Shown here one piece after another: positions 15,993 to 24,421 of a stretch of 64,000 nt of DNA. The notes beneath the pieces were generated by a model that was not told the origin of the DNA, ran no database searches, and saw only the letters and a program-made list of their open reading frames with translations. The DNA lies in assembly GCF_014287705.1 (NCBI RefSeq), contig NZ_JACOOY010000011.1, positions 38,186 to 102,185 of the forward strand, written 5' to 3'. Within the stretch, counting starts at the first letter, position 1. Each line of letters starts with the position of its first letter. Both the position numbers and the translations under genes were made by a program. This DNA is from Dorea_D hominis. Its GTDB lineage: Bacteria; Bacillota; Clostridia; Lachnospirales; Lachnospiraceae.

Positions 15993-17420
15993 ATGGACAA
16001 GAATATGTTGTATCGCAGTATCCCGAAAGTGGATGTGCTGCTTGCTGATGAGAAAGTCCAGATGTTGATAGAGACTTATAGCCGGGAGACGGTTATGGAA
16101 TCCATTCATCTGGAGATGAATCGTCTGCGTGCTTATATTGCAAAATGTGAAGACGAAGAGGAAGCAAAGAGACAGATTGAAGCGTTGACGGAGAAGATCG
16201 AGCGGACAGTGTCTGCAATGCATACGCCGAACATGCGCATGGTAATGAATGGTACGGGGACCATTCTCCACACCAATCTGGGAAGAGCACCGATAAGCCC
16301 GGAACATATGAAGAGGGTAGCGGCTATTGCAACAGGATATTCAAATCTGGAGTATAATCTCGAAGCCGGAAGACGTGGCGAACGTTATTCGCACTTCGAG
16401 AAATTGTTGTGCAAAATTACAGGGGCAGAGGCTGCGATGGCAGTCAATAACAACGCTGCTTCTGTTATGCTTATTTTGAGCTCGCTTGCTAAAGGAGGGG
16501 AAGTGATTGTTTCCCGTGGCGAGCTTGTAGAGATTGGCGGTAAGTTCCGCATCCCGGATGTTATGGAGCAGAGCGGGGCTTCACTTGTGGAAGTAGGAAC
16601 AACCAACAAGACACACTATGATGATTATGAAGATGCGATCACAGAAGAGACAAAGGCACTTCTGAAGGTACACACAAGCAATTACCGTATTGTTGGATTT
16701 ACAGATACCGTAGGGATTGATGAACTGATCCCGCTTGCGAAGGAACATGATCTTCCGGTAGTGGAAGACTTGGGAAGTGGTGTGCTCATTGATCTGGAAA
16801 GATACGGTCTGACACACGAGCCGACTGTACAGGAATCCATTGCAAAAGGTGCGGATGTTGTCTGCTTCAGTGGCGACAAATTATTGGGAGGACCACAGGC
16901 AGGTATCATTATCGGTAAGAAGAAATACATCGATATGATGAAGAAGAACCAGCTTACCCGTGCTCTCCGTATTGATAAATTTACAGCGGCAACGCTGGAA
17001 CTTGTATTACAGGAATATCTGTCCGAAGAAAAGGCAGTTCAGAACATTCCTGTTCTTCGCATGATTACAAAATCATTAGACGAAGTGACTAAAGATGCTA
17101 AGAAATTATGCCGTATTTTAAAAGCGGCAAAGCTTTCTGCCGAGATCAGTGTGGTTCCACTTGAATCACAGATTGGCGGAGGTTCTCTCCCTCTGGAGCG
17201 TATCGCAAGTATGGGCGTTGCGATCAATCCTGAGAAGATCAGCATTACAGAGCTTGAAGAAAGACTGCGCCATATGCCGGTGCCGTTGATTCCGAGAACA
17301 GCAAATGACACTGTGCTGATCGACGTAAGAACGATGGATGAACAGAATTTCAAATTACTCGCTAAGCAGTTACAGGAACTGCAGGTGTTTGAAGAGAAGA
17401 GTCTGATAGAAGTACGTTAG
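15993..17420 (+). CDS. selA: L-seryl-tRNA(Sec) selenium transferase
   Basis: Protein of 475 residues. SelA is a PLP enzyme that converts Ser-tRNA(Sec) to Sec-tRNA(Sec) using selenophosphate, in the cytosol as a large homo-oligomer. Family features visible are the N-terminal helical tRNA-binding region (residues 1-80), the GTGTILHTNLGRAP segment, the AVNNNAASVML motif, VVEDLGSGVLIDL, and the PLP-binding Lys296 in SGDKLLGGPQAG. The length is normal. AGGAAG precedes the ATG. It sits between selD and selB, ending 12 bases before the preferred selB start. Confidence 0.97.
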   Translation: MDKNMLYRSIPKVDVLLADEKVQMLIETYSRETVMESIHLEMNRLRAYIAKCEDEEEAKRQIEALTEKIERTVSAMHTPNMRMVMNGTGTILHTNLGRAPISPEHMKRVAAIATGYSNLEYNLEAGRRGERYSHFEKLLCKITGAEAAMAVNNNAASVMLILSSLAKGGEVIVSRGELVEIGGKFRIPDVMEQSGASLVEVGTTNKTHYDDYEDAITEETKALLKVHTSNYRIVGFTDTVGIDELIPLAKEHDLPVVEDLGSGVLIDLERYGLTHEPTVQESIAKGADVVCFSGDKLLGGPQAGIIIGKKKYIDMMKKNQLTRALRIDKFTAATLELVLQEYLSEEKAVQNIPVLRMITKSLDEVTKDAKKLCRILKAAKLSAEISVVPLESQIGGGSLPLERIASMGVAINPEKISITELEERLRHMPVPLIPRTANDTVLIDVRTMDEQNFKLLAKQLQELQVFEEKSLIEVR

Positions 17421-17432
17421 GAGAGAATGGCT

Positions 17433-19346
17433 ATGAAAAATATCATCATTGGAACGGCCGGGCATATAGACCATGGTAAGACGACACTCATTAAAGCACT
17501 GACCGGAAGAAATACAGACCGATGGGAAGAAGAACAGCGCCGTGGAATTACAATTGACCTCGGATTTACGTATTTTGACCTTCCGGGTGGAGATCGTGCA
17601 GGAATCATCGATGTTCCGGGACATGAGAAATTTATTAACAACATGGTTGCCGGTGTAGTAGGAATGGATCTTGTGTTGCTTGTCATTGCAGCGGACGAAG
17701 GAATCATGCCGCAGACAAGAGAGCATATGGATATTCTGAATTTATTGGGAATTGAAAAAAGTATTATTGTATTGAATAAATGTGATCTTGTAGATGAAGA
17801 GTGGCTGGAACTCGTAGAAGAAGATGTAAAAGACGAGCTGGCAGGCACATTTCTGGAAGGAGCGCCGGTGGTGGAAGTATCTGCCGTAACCGGACAGGGA
17901 CTGGACAAACTGATCGATGAGATCGTGCATCTGACAAGCGATGACATTGTCCAGAAGGATATTCACACGATCCCGCGTCTTCCAATTGACCGTGCATTTA
18001 CACTGTCGGGATTTGGAACGATTATCACCGGAACACTTGTATCTGGAACGATTTCCAAAGAAGACACATTGGAGATGTATCCGATTGGCAAAGAATGTAA
18101 AATCCGAAGCATTCAGGTGCATGGAGAGGATAAGAAAGAATGTTACGCAGGACAGCGGGTTGCAATCAATCTTTCCAACGTTAAGAAAAAGGAGATCAAG
18201 AGAGGATGCGTGCTTGCGCCGGTCAACAGTATGAAGAATACAGATCTTCTTGATGTAAAACTGAATGTGCTGGACTCATCGTTACGTGTGCTGACCAATC
18301 ATTCGCGGCTTCATTTCTTCACAGGAACAAGCGAGATTTTATGTCGTGCAGTTCTTCTTGACAAGGAAGAAATCGGACCGGGTGAGAGTGGTTATGTACA
18401 GCTTCGCCTGGAAGAAGAGATTGCAGTCAGAAGAGGAGACAAATTTGTTGTCCGCTTCTATTCACCGATGGAGACGATCGGTGGAGGCATGATCCTGGAG
18501 CCGAATCCGAAGATTAAGCGCAGATTCCAGGACGATGTCATTGAAGAACTGGAAAGAAAGGAATCTGGTTCCTCCGCAGATGTTATTGCATTGCATGCGA
18601 AAGCACACGGCGATACACTGATTTCCTGTACAGAGCTTGCGAAGCTTACTGCGCTGTCACCGGAAGAAGTTGAAGAAGATGTAAAAGAGTTGGAAGAAGA
18701 GGGAACGATTTACACATTCCCGATGAGAAAAGATACTTATGTCTGGCATGCGGATTCTGAGCGTGAAGCAGCGAAGAAACTGACGGATGCACTGGAGAAA
18801 TACGAAGAAGAGCATCCATACCGTTATGGAATGAAAAAAGCAGAAGTACAGATGACTTTCTTCAAAAAAGTGAAGCCAAATGTATTTGATAAAATTATTG
18901 AAAAAGAAGAAAACAACGGACACATCAAACGTGTAGATGAATTTTTATGTACACCTGATTATGAAGTCACCAAAGATGATACTTATGAGAAAGTATCCGG
19001 AACCTATCTTGACAGCTTCCGCAAAGCAAAATATGATTTCCTGAAATATACGGAGATTGATCTTGGAAAAGTCAGCCGGGAGATCGGAGACGATATATTA
19101 AATATTTTGCTGGAAGAAGGAAAGATTGTCAAAGTTACAGATGACATGTATACGCTTACTGAATATATGGACAAAGCGAAGGAAATCATCTTAGCAAAAC
19201 TGTCGGAAGATCCGATCATTACAATTGCACAGGTAAGAGACATTTTTGATACGAGCAGAAAAAGTGCAAAACCGATTCTGGAGTATATGGACAGTATCAA
19301 AGTAACGAAAAAAACCGGTGCAGAGAGTGAAAGGGTGGCATACTAA
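17433..19346 (+). CDS. selB: Selenocysteine-specific elongation factor
   Basis: Protein of 637 residues from the preferred ATG at 17433 (AGGAG 9 bases upstream; an ATG two codons earlier lies too close to it). An EF-Tu-like GTPase domain (P-loop GHIDHGKTT near residue 10; DVPGH; NKCDL) is followed by beta-barrel domains and a C-terminal array of winged helices (from about 380) that bind the mRNA SECIS hairpin. SelB delivers Sec-tRNA to UGA codons of selD and prdB in this window. It overlaps the LysR gene by one base (TAATG), indicating one transcript. Confidence 0.97.
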   Translation: MKNIIIGTAGHIDHGKTTLIKALTGRNTDRWEEEQRRGITIDLGFTYFDLPGGDRAGIIDVPGHEKFINNMVAGVVGMDLVLLVIAADEGIMPQTREHMDILNLLGIEKSIIVLNKCDLVDEEWLELVEEDVKDELAGTFLEGAPVVEVSAVTGQGLDKLIDEIVHLTSDDIVQKDIHTIPRLPIDRAFTLSGFGTIITGTLVSGTISKEDTLEMYPIGKECKIRSIQVHGEDKKECYAGQRVAINLSNVKKKEIKRGCVLAPVNSMKNTDLLDVKLNVLDSSLRVLTNHSRLHFFTGTSEILCRAVLLDKEEIGPGESGYVQLRLEEEIAVRRGDKFVVRFYSPMETIGGGMILEPNPKIKRRFQDDVIEELERKESGSSADVIALHAKAHGDTLISCTELAKLTALSPEEVEEDVKELEEEGTIYTFPMRKDTYVWHADSEREAAKKLTDALEKYEEEHPYRYGMKKAEVQMTFFKKVKPNVFDKIIEKEENNGHIKRVDEFLCTPDYEVTKDDTYEKVSGTYLDSFRKAKYDFLKYTEIDLGKVSREIGDDILNILLEEGKIVKVTDDMYTLTEYMDKAKEIILAKLSEDPIITIAQVRDIFDTSRKSAKPILEYMDSIKVTKKTGAESERVAY

Positions 19347-20293
19347 TGAATCTGAAACAGTTAGAAGCGTTTGTAAAAGTAGCAGAAGGTGGTAGTTTTT
19401 CGAAAGCGGCAAAAGATCTGTTCTTGACACAGCCGACGATCAGTGCACATATTTCATCGCTGGAGAAAGAATTAAACGCAAGATTATTCGTAAGAAATAC
19501 AAAAGAAGTAAGTCTGTCTGATGACGGCACAGAATTATACAAATATGCAAAGCAGATGATCGATCTGCAGAAGAAGATAGAAGAGAGTTTTGGAACGGAA
19601 AAAGGTGAGAAAAAACATGGAATTACAATTGCAGCTTCCACAATTCCGGCACAGTATCTTCTCCCAAAAGCACTTATGAGTTTTAATACGCGTTATCCGG
19701 ATGAACAAATTAAAATTGTTGAGACAGATAGCAGCAAAGTGGTACAGCAGATTATTGATCATATGGCAGATGTCGGATTTACCGGAACGGTTCTGGAAAA
19801 GAAACATTGCAAATATATTCCGTTCTATAAGGACGAATTGGTAATTATTACGCCGAATACAGAAAGATATCAGAAACTGCAGAAGATGGATCCGGAAGAT
19901 ATTTCCTGGATGAAAGAGGAACATGTGATCATGCGCGAGGAAGGATCCGGAACACGTAAAGAAGCAGAGAATCAGTTAAAAGATGCCGGAATCAAGATGA
20001 CAGACCTGGACATCATTGCAAGTATTGAGAATCAGGAGACAATCAAGAAGTCTGTCAGACAGGGAATGGGAATTTCTGTATTATCAAAGCTGGCAACAAA
20101 AGATGAAGTGGCAGCAGGGTTTCTCCTTGCATTCCCTATTCCGGAGAGTGATGACGGCAGAGATATCAATCTTGTATATAATAAGAATTATCAGCTATCA
20201 AGAAGTGCAGAGCGTTTTGTGAAAATTGTAAAAGAAGTTTATGGGCTTGAAAGCCATGAACTTAAGAAAGAACAGGGCGAGAAAGCAGTATAA
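19346..20293 (+). CDS. LysR family regulator linked to selenium metabolism
   Basis: Protein of 315 residues. The N-terminal winged HTH (LKQLEAFVKVAEGGSFSKA and FLTQPTISAHISSLEKEL) is followed by a LysR substrate-binding domain. Its start overlaps the selB stop, so it is translated with the selenium genes. LysR proteins in this position are annotated in selenium-using Firmicutes as selenium-metabolism-associated regulators. Effector and target sites are not known; autogenous control of the selenium block or of the following desulfurase promoter is inference. Confidence 0.88.
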   Translation: MNLKQLEAFVKVAEGGSFSKAAKDLFLTQPTISAHISSLEKELNARLFVRNTKEVSLSDDGTELYKYAKQMIDLQKKIEESFGTEKGEKKHGITIAASTIPAQYLLPKALMSFNTRYPDEQIKIVETDSSKVVQQIIDHMADVGFTGTVLEKKHCKYIPFYKDELVIITPNTERYQKLQKMDPEDISWMKEEHVIMREEGSGTRKEAENQLKDAGIKMTDLDIIASIENQETIKKSVRQGMGISVLSKLATKDEVAAGFLLAFPIPESDDGRDINLVYNKNYQLSRSAERFVKIVKEVYGLESHELKKEQGEKAV

Positions 20294-20347
20294 TGACAAG
20301 ACTAATAGATGGAATCTATAAAGCGATACGAACATGTAATATATCTA

Positions 20348-20377
20348 TTAGACGGGAGAATTAAAAACAAGTATACT
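20348..20377 (+). promoter_or_regulatory. Possible promoter of the desulfurase gene
   Basis: TTAGAC (20348-20353), an 18-base spacer and TATACT (20372-20377), 42 bases upstream of the ATG, suggest an internal start in the selenium block. Confidence 0.4.
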
Positions 20378-20418
20378 AAGAGCAGACGGTTATCCGCCTG
20401 TATGAGAGGATAAGGATT

Positions 20419-21558
20419 ATGATTTATTTGGATAATGCAGCTACAACAATGCATAAGCCACAGGAAGTGATTGATGCAGTTGTGCAGGCAATGAGTTCAA
20501 TGGGTAATGCCGGAAGAGGGGCAAATGAAGCGTCCTTAAGTGCGGCAAGAGTGATTTATGATACGAGAGATCAGTTATGCCGTTTCTTTGGTGCAGAGAA
20601 TCCGAAGCAGATTGCATTTACAGCAAATTCAACGGAGAGTCTTAACATTGCGATCAAAGGATTGCTGAATCCGGGAGATCATGTGATTACAACGATGTTG
20701 GAGCATAATTCAGTATTACGTCCTCTGTATGAGATGCAGGAAAAGGGAGTGAAACTTACGATTGTGAAAAGCAATCCGAAAGGGACTCTTGATATCCGTG
20801 ATATAGAAGATGCGATCACACCTGAGACGAAGATGATTATTTGTACAAATGGATCGAATCTGACAGGAAATTATATCCCATTACAACCGATTGGCGATAT
20901 GGCGAAAGAACATGGTGTATTGTTTGTTGTTGATGCGTCACAGACTGCAGGAATATTTCCGATAGATGTGCAGAAGATGCATATCGATGTTCTTTGCTTT
21001 ACGGGACATAAAGGTCTGCTGGGACCACAGGGAACAGGTGGAATTTATGTGAGAGAAGGACTGGAAGTCAGACCGCTGAAAGTTGGGGGAAGTGGTGTGC
21101 AGACATACAATAAAAAACATCCGGTGCAGATGCCGACTGCGCTTGAAGCGGGGACGCTCAATGGACATGGAATTGCAGGCCTTCATGCAGCCATGGACTA
21201 TCTGGAGAGAACAGGCGTGGATGCAATACGCGCCCGTGAACAAGAACTGATGTGGCGTTTTTATTATGGCGTAAAAGATGTGCCGGGTGTAACAATATAC
21301 GGCGACTTCGATACGAAGGAGCGTTGCGCGATCGTGACACTGAATATCGGTGATTATGATTCCGCAGAAGTCAGTGATGAACTTCTTACTGAATACGGTA
21401 TTTCAACAAGACCAGGTGGGCATTGTGCACCGCTTATGCATGAAGCACTTGGAACGGTTGAACAGGGAGCTGTAAGATTCAGCTTTTCCCATTATAATAC
21501 AGACGAGGAAGTGGATACTGCAATTCGTGCGATTCACGAACTGGCAGAAGACGAGTAA
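20419..21558 (+). CDS. Cysteine desulfurase / selenocysteine lyase-like aminotransferase class V enzyme
   Basis: Protein of 379 residues, PLP-dependent class V fold. Visible are IYLDNAATTMHKP at the N-terminus, FTANSTESLNIAIKG, EHNSVLRP, VDASQTAG, the PLP Lys in FTGHKGLLGPQGTGG, and the cysteine loop RPGGHCAPLMHEALG near residue 335. Family members release sulfane sulfur from cysteine or selenium from selenocysteine; its place between a selenium LysR and a DUF3343 carrier suggests selenium supply to SelD. AGGATAAGG precedes the ATG. Cysteine desulfurase for general sulfur use remains possible. Confidence 0.9.
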   Translation: MIYLDNAATTMHKPQEVIDAVVQAMSSMGNAGRGANEASLSAARVIYDTRDQLCRFFGAENPKQIAFTANSTESLNIAIKGLLNPGDHVITTMLEHNSVLRPLYEMQEKGVKLTIVKSNPKGTLDIRDIEDAITPETKMIICTNGSNLTGNYIPLQPIGDMAKEHGVLFVVDASQTAGIFPIDVQKMHIDVLCFTGHKGLLGPQGTGGIYVREGLEVRPLKVGGSGVQTYNKKHPVQMPTALEAGTLNGHGIAGLHAAMDYLERTGVDAIRAREQELMWRFYYGVKDVPGVTIYGDFDTKERCAIVTLNIGDYDSAEVSDELLTEYGISTRPGGHCAPLMHEALGTVEQGAVRFSFSHYNTDEEVDTAIRAIHELAEDE

Positions 21559-21577
21559 GAGGAGAAGTGAGACTGAC

Positions 21578-21814
21578 ATGAGAAAAAAAGAAATGAAACT
21601 TATAATTACATTCCATACAACAGCAGATGCTATGGCTATGGAAAAGGCTTGTAAAGAGCAGAATGTTCCGGGAAGGATTATTCCGGTGCCACGTGCGATA
21701 TCAGCGGGATGCGGACTTTCCTGGTGCGCGAACCTGAATGAACGTGACCAGATCAAAGCGATGATGGAGAAGAACGGGATTCAGGAAGAAAATATGCATG
21801 AGTGTCTTGTATAA
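21578..21814 (+). CDS. DUF3343 putative Se/S carrier-like protein
   Basis: Protein of 78 residues. It shows the DUF3343 pattern: FHTTADAMAMEKACKEQ, then PGRIIPVPRAISAGCGLSW with a single conserved Cys flanked by Gly. Family members occur next to selenium genes and are considered small selenium or sulfur carriers. The start is uncertain: ATG 21578 has AGGAG 13 bases upstream, and ATG 21593 is the next choice. It follows the desulfurase gene by 19 bases and is closed by a very strong terminator, making it the last gene of the block. Confidence 0.82.
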   Translation: MRKKEMKLIITFHTTADAMAMEKACKEQNVPGRIIPVPRAISAGCGLSWCANLNERDQIKAMMEKNGIQEENMHECLV

Positions 21815-21832
21815 GTATACTACAACATAACT

Positions 21833-21882
21833 AACAACAGGAAAAGAGCAGATGGAAAACCATCTGCTCTTTTCCTGTTGTT
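21833..21882. terminator. Strong bidirectional terminator
   Basis: A perfect 23-bp stem (21833-21855 with 21860-21882) with an AAAA loop separates the selenium block from the converging TetR gene; the arms contain GGAAAAGAGC and GCTCTTTTCC. Confidence 0.9.
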
Positions 21883-21890
21883 ATAAAATT

Positions 21891-22478
21891 TTAAACTCCT
21901 TCGACAAAGGTATCTAAGACATGTGGTAACAGTTTGTCACTATAGTCTGTCAGATCAAATTTGCCTTTAAATAATGCCCAGTCGTAAAGAATGGCGCGTT
22001 CATACATAGCATAGATATTTACTAATTCTTCAGTGGTGCTGGTGTTCTTGAACTCTCCATTATCTAAAGCTGTCTGAATAATCTCTGAGATCCATGTGAA
22101 ATAAAAACGCTTGTGATCAGACAGAGATTTTTGGTCTTTGGTGATCAACTGAGAAGAATACAGGTAAGCAAGAAGCTTGATATCCACACTTGTCTTGATC
22201 ATATAAAATAATTCATGATTCAGGAAAAGCAATTTGTCATAAGCAGACAATGCAGGATCGATCACACCATATAATTCTTCGTATTTCTGGTCAAAGAGAT
22301 AAGATAAACTGTTTAACAAAGCTTCCTTCCCTTTGAAATAATGATAAAAAGTACCTTTGGAAGTCTTGGATGCTGCTATGATATCCTCGACAGTGGTATC
22401 TTCATAACCATTTTTGAAAAATAAATTCCATGCAGCTTTAACAATGCGGCTCTTTGTGGATTGTCTTTTCCTTGGCAT
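21891..22478 (-). CDS. TetR/AcrR family transcriptional regulator
   Basis: Protein of 195 residues. The N-terminal HTH (SRIVKAAWNLFFKNGYEDTTVEDIIAA and KTSKGTFYHYFKGKEALL) is a clear TetR DNA-binding domain; the C-terminal helical ligand domain is not assignable. The start has a GGAAAGG-type site. It lies next to prdF on the same strand, separated by the prdF terminator. That position, with palindromes near prdF and prdC, makes it a candidate regulator of proline catabolism, but nothing in the sequence proves the link. Confidence 0.92.
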   Translation of the reverse strand: MPRKRQSTKSRIVKAAWNLFFKNGYEDTTVEDIIAASKTSKGTFYHYFKGKEALLNSLSYLFDQKYEELYGVIDPALSAYDKLLFLNHELFYMIKTSVDIKLLAYLYSSQLITKDQKSLSDHKRFYFTWISEIIQTALDNGEFKNTSTTEELVNIYAMYERAILYDWALFKGKFDLTDYSDKLLPHVLDTFVEGV

Positions 22479-22592
22479 ACGATGTTTCCTTTCCTCGTTG
22501 TTATATGAGCGTTAAATTCCGTGAAATGTGATTTATCGCTGGTTAGCAGTGGAGATGTAACCGTGCTGTCATGATACATTTTCCATACTGCT

Positions 22593-22630
22593 ATAATAAA
22601 ACAAGAGAGAACCAAGAAACAGGTTCTCTC
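22593..22630 (-). terminator. prdF terminator
   Basis: GAGAGAACC (22605-22613) and GGTTCTCTC (22622-22630) form a 9-bp stem with an 8-base loop; on the minus strand it is followed by TTGTTTTATT. Confidence 0.85.
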
Positions 22631-22654
22631 CCGTAAATATAATCTGATGAATAA

Positions 22655-23689
22655 TTATCCGATAAGGAAACCGTATTTTAACGGATCGTCTCCATCGATA
22701 ATATATGTAGCAACACCTGTCAGGTAAGCTGTACCTGTAACCATTGGAATAACTGCATCGTAATCACCGATCTTAGTTTCTTCTTTGATTACACCTTTGA
22801 AACGTGTTCCCATGAAGCTTTCGTAAATGAATTCTTCTCCAACGCCAAGCTCACCCCATTTATGAAGTGTAGCAAGTTTAGCGCTTGTACCTGTTCCGCA
22901 AGGTGAGCGGTCAGCCTGAGCATCACCGAATACTACAACGTTTCTCATAGTAGCCTGATTCGGATTTGGTGTTGGTCCGTAGAACTCAACAAGGTCAACT
23001 TCTGTGATGTCAAGTGTTGGGTGCTGAATCTTAACTTCAGCATTGATCTTATCACGCATCTTCATTCCGAGAGCTGTGTATGCCGGAACTGTCTTGGCAT
23101 TGATCTCTCCGATGTCAAGCTTGGTTGTATCAACTAATGCGAAGAAACTTCCACCGAATGAAATAGTATAAGGAATGTCTACTCCGTCAATATTAACTGT
23201 TAAGTTGTCTTTGTAAACGAATGCAGGTACATTTGTAAGTGTAACACCTGTAACTTTTCCGTTCTCTACCACAGCTGTTGTACGAATGATTCCTGCAGGA
23301 GCTTCCAGAACAACTTCGTTTTCACCTTCGTGGGATTCAACGAGTCCTGCTTCGATTGCAACAGTAACGGAACCGATTGTACAATGTCCGCACATGTTCA
23401 GATATCCGCCTGTATCCATGAAGATAACTCCCAGATCTGCTTCGTCGCTGACTGGTTTGCATAAGAAACCACCAAACATATCGTGGTGTCCTCTAGGCTC
23501 CAGCATCAGAGCTGTACGAACGTGATCGTAATTCTCCTCCATCCATTTTTTCTTTTCAATCATGGTGTTGCCTTCCGGCTCTGGAAATCCCCCGATTACC
23601 ATACGGCAAAATTCTCCGGCTGTATGTGCGTCAACAACCTGAAGTGCTGCCTCGTAGTTTGCAAAATTCACATTTGCTTTTAACTCCAT
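22655..23689 (-). CDS. prdF: Proline racemase
   Basis: Protein of 344 residues of the proline racemase/hydroxyproline epimerase fold. Both catalytic cysteines are present: M-C-G-H-C near residue 99 and D-R-S-P-C-G-T-G-T near 265. The Cys/Cys pair points to a racemase or epimerase rather than to 3-hydroxyproline dehydratase (Thr variant). It makes D-proline, the substrate of the PrdAB reductase encoded on the opposite strand nearby, so it is called PrdF from context. AAGGAGGGA precedes the ATG at 23689. It has its own promoter and a leader of about 220 bases containing a palindrome. Confidence 0.95.
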   Translation of the reverse strand: MELKANVNFANYEAALQVVDAHTAGEFCRMVIGGFPEPEGNTMIEKKKWMEENYDHVRTALMLEPRGHHDMFGGFLCKPVSDEADLGVIFMDTGGYLNMCGHCTIGSVTVAIEAGLVESHEGENEVVLEAPAGIIRTTAVVENGKVTGVTLTNVPAFVYKDNLTVNIDGVDIPYTISFGGSFFALVDTTKLDIGEINAKTVPAYTALGMKMRDKINAEVKIQHPTLDITEVDLVEFYGPTPNPNQATMRNVVVFGDAQADRSPCGTGTSAKLATLHKWGELGVGEEFIYESFMGTRFKGVIKEETKIGDYDAVIPMVTGTAYLTGVATYIIDGDDPLKYGFLIG

Positions 23690-23729
23690 AATTAGTCCCT
23701 CCTTAATATGAGATATTGAATAATTATTA

Positions 23730-23750
23730 TTTATAGAAAACCTCTATAAA
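23730..23750 (-). promoter_or_regulatory. Operator-like inverted repeat before prdF
   Basis: TTATAGA, a five-base spacer (AAACC) and TCTATAA form a perfect inverted repeat, extendable by one base on each side, 41 bases upstream of prdF. An almost identical site lies at 24171-24189 between selC and prdC. Confidence 0.55.
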
Positions 23751-23916
23751 TTTTATAAAAACACATAGAAACCCCGAGTTTGCAATGTGCCTTTTTTAAA
23801 ATAGACTCAAAAAAATGAGAGCAAATTCAGTGATAAACACGAATAATTATACAAAAGTACGACATAAAATTAACAAATAGACCGTATTCTAGTACCGCGT
23901 TTAATCTCTTGCTTCT

Positions 23917-23945
23917 ATTATCTATGAAAACCCTTGAAAAGTCAA
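23917..23945 (-). promoter_or_regulatory. prdF promoter
   Basis: On the minus strand: TTGACT (23945-23940), a 17-base spacer and GATAAT (23922-23917). A second TATAAT lies at 23851-23846 without a good -35. The rest of the 348-base gap between prdF and selC shows only AT-rich sequence. Confidence 0.6.
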
Positions 23946-23980
23946 TGCTTTTTTGATATTATAAATTTAAATAAAAAGTG

Positions 23981-24009
23981 TTGAAAAATAACGAATATTG
24001 TGCTATTCT
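23981..24009 (+). promoter_or_regulatory. selC promoter
   Basis: TTGAAA (23981-23986), a 17-base spacer and TATTCT (24004-24009), 28 bases before tRNA-Sec. Confidence 0.7.
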
Positions 24010-24037
24010 TAACAAGCGAATGAAAAGCGCATAATAT

Positions 24038-24135
24038 GGGGGTAGATGGGTGACTGGTGTGCCTCCTAGTCTTCAAAACTAGTGTGGGGCGTTAAGAGCG
24101 TCCTGGGTGGGTTCGATTCCCACATGCCTCCGCCA
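24038..24135 (+). tRNA. selC: tRNA-Sec (TCA)
   Basis: A 98-base tRNA including an encoded CCA. The anticodon loop CTTCAAA carries TCA (24073-24075); there is a long variable arm, a T arm GTGGG-TTCGATT-CCCAC and G73. The acceptor is the eight-base type of tRNA-Sec: GGGGGTAG against ATGCCTCC pairs at seven positions (two G-T) with an innermost G-A mismatch. All other tRNAs in the window lack CCA. It lies at the head of the prd operon, whose PrdB it serves. Confidence 0.95.
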
Positions 24136-24170
24136 GAAGAAGTGCAGCTAAGTTACGTTAAAAAAATAAC

Positions 24171-24189
24171 TTATAGAAAGCGTCTATGA
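24171..24189 (+). promoter_or_regulatory. Operator-like inverted repeat between selC and prdC
   Basis: TTATAGA, a five-base spacer (AAGCG) and TCTATGA: the same half-sites and spacing as the site before prdF, with one changed base. It lies 35 bases after selC and about 230 bases before prdC. Confidence 0.5.
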
Positions 24190-24350
24190 ATAAAGGAATG
24201 TGGCGAGCTGAACAACGGATAAAAAAAGAATAATAATGATTATACGATTTATATTCTCACAGCAGAAAGCTGGAGAGTATGCATTATCTACATATTATAT
24301 TAAAAGTTTAAAAGTCAGAAGAACAGAATGTAACAGCGAAGTTAAGTCAG

Positions 24351-24391
24351 AATAAGTAAACGAACCATGGTATAGGTTTCGTTTTTTACTT
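24351..24391 (+). terminator. Hairpin with T-run in the prdC leader
   Basis: AAGTAAACGAACC and GGTTTCGTTTTTTACTT pair with one bulge, followed by TATATA. It lies 31 bases before the prdC start and may be the selC terminator or an attenuator. The gap 24136-24350 contains only a 39-codon ORF (24236-24355) without a ribosome site. Confidence 0.5.
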
Positions 24392-24421
24392 ATATATAAA
24401 AGAAAAGGAGAGAATAGTGTC

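Noticed and set aside
24236..24355. A 39-codon ORF between selC and prdC
   Set aside because: No ribosome site precedes the ATG, and its composition is like the surrounding AT-rich leader; kept only as a note.
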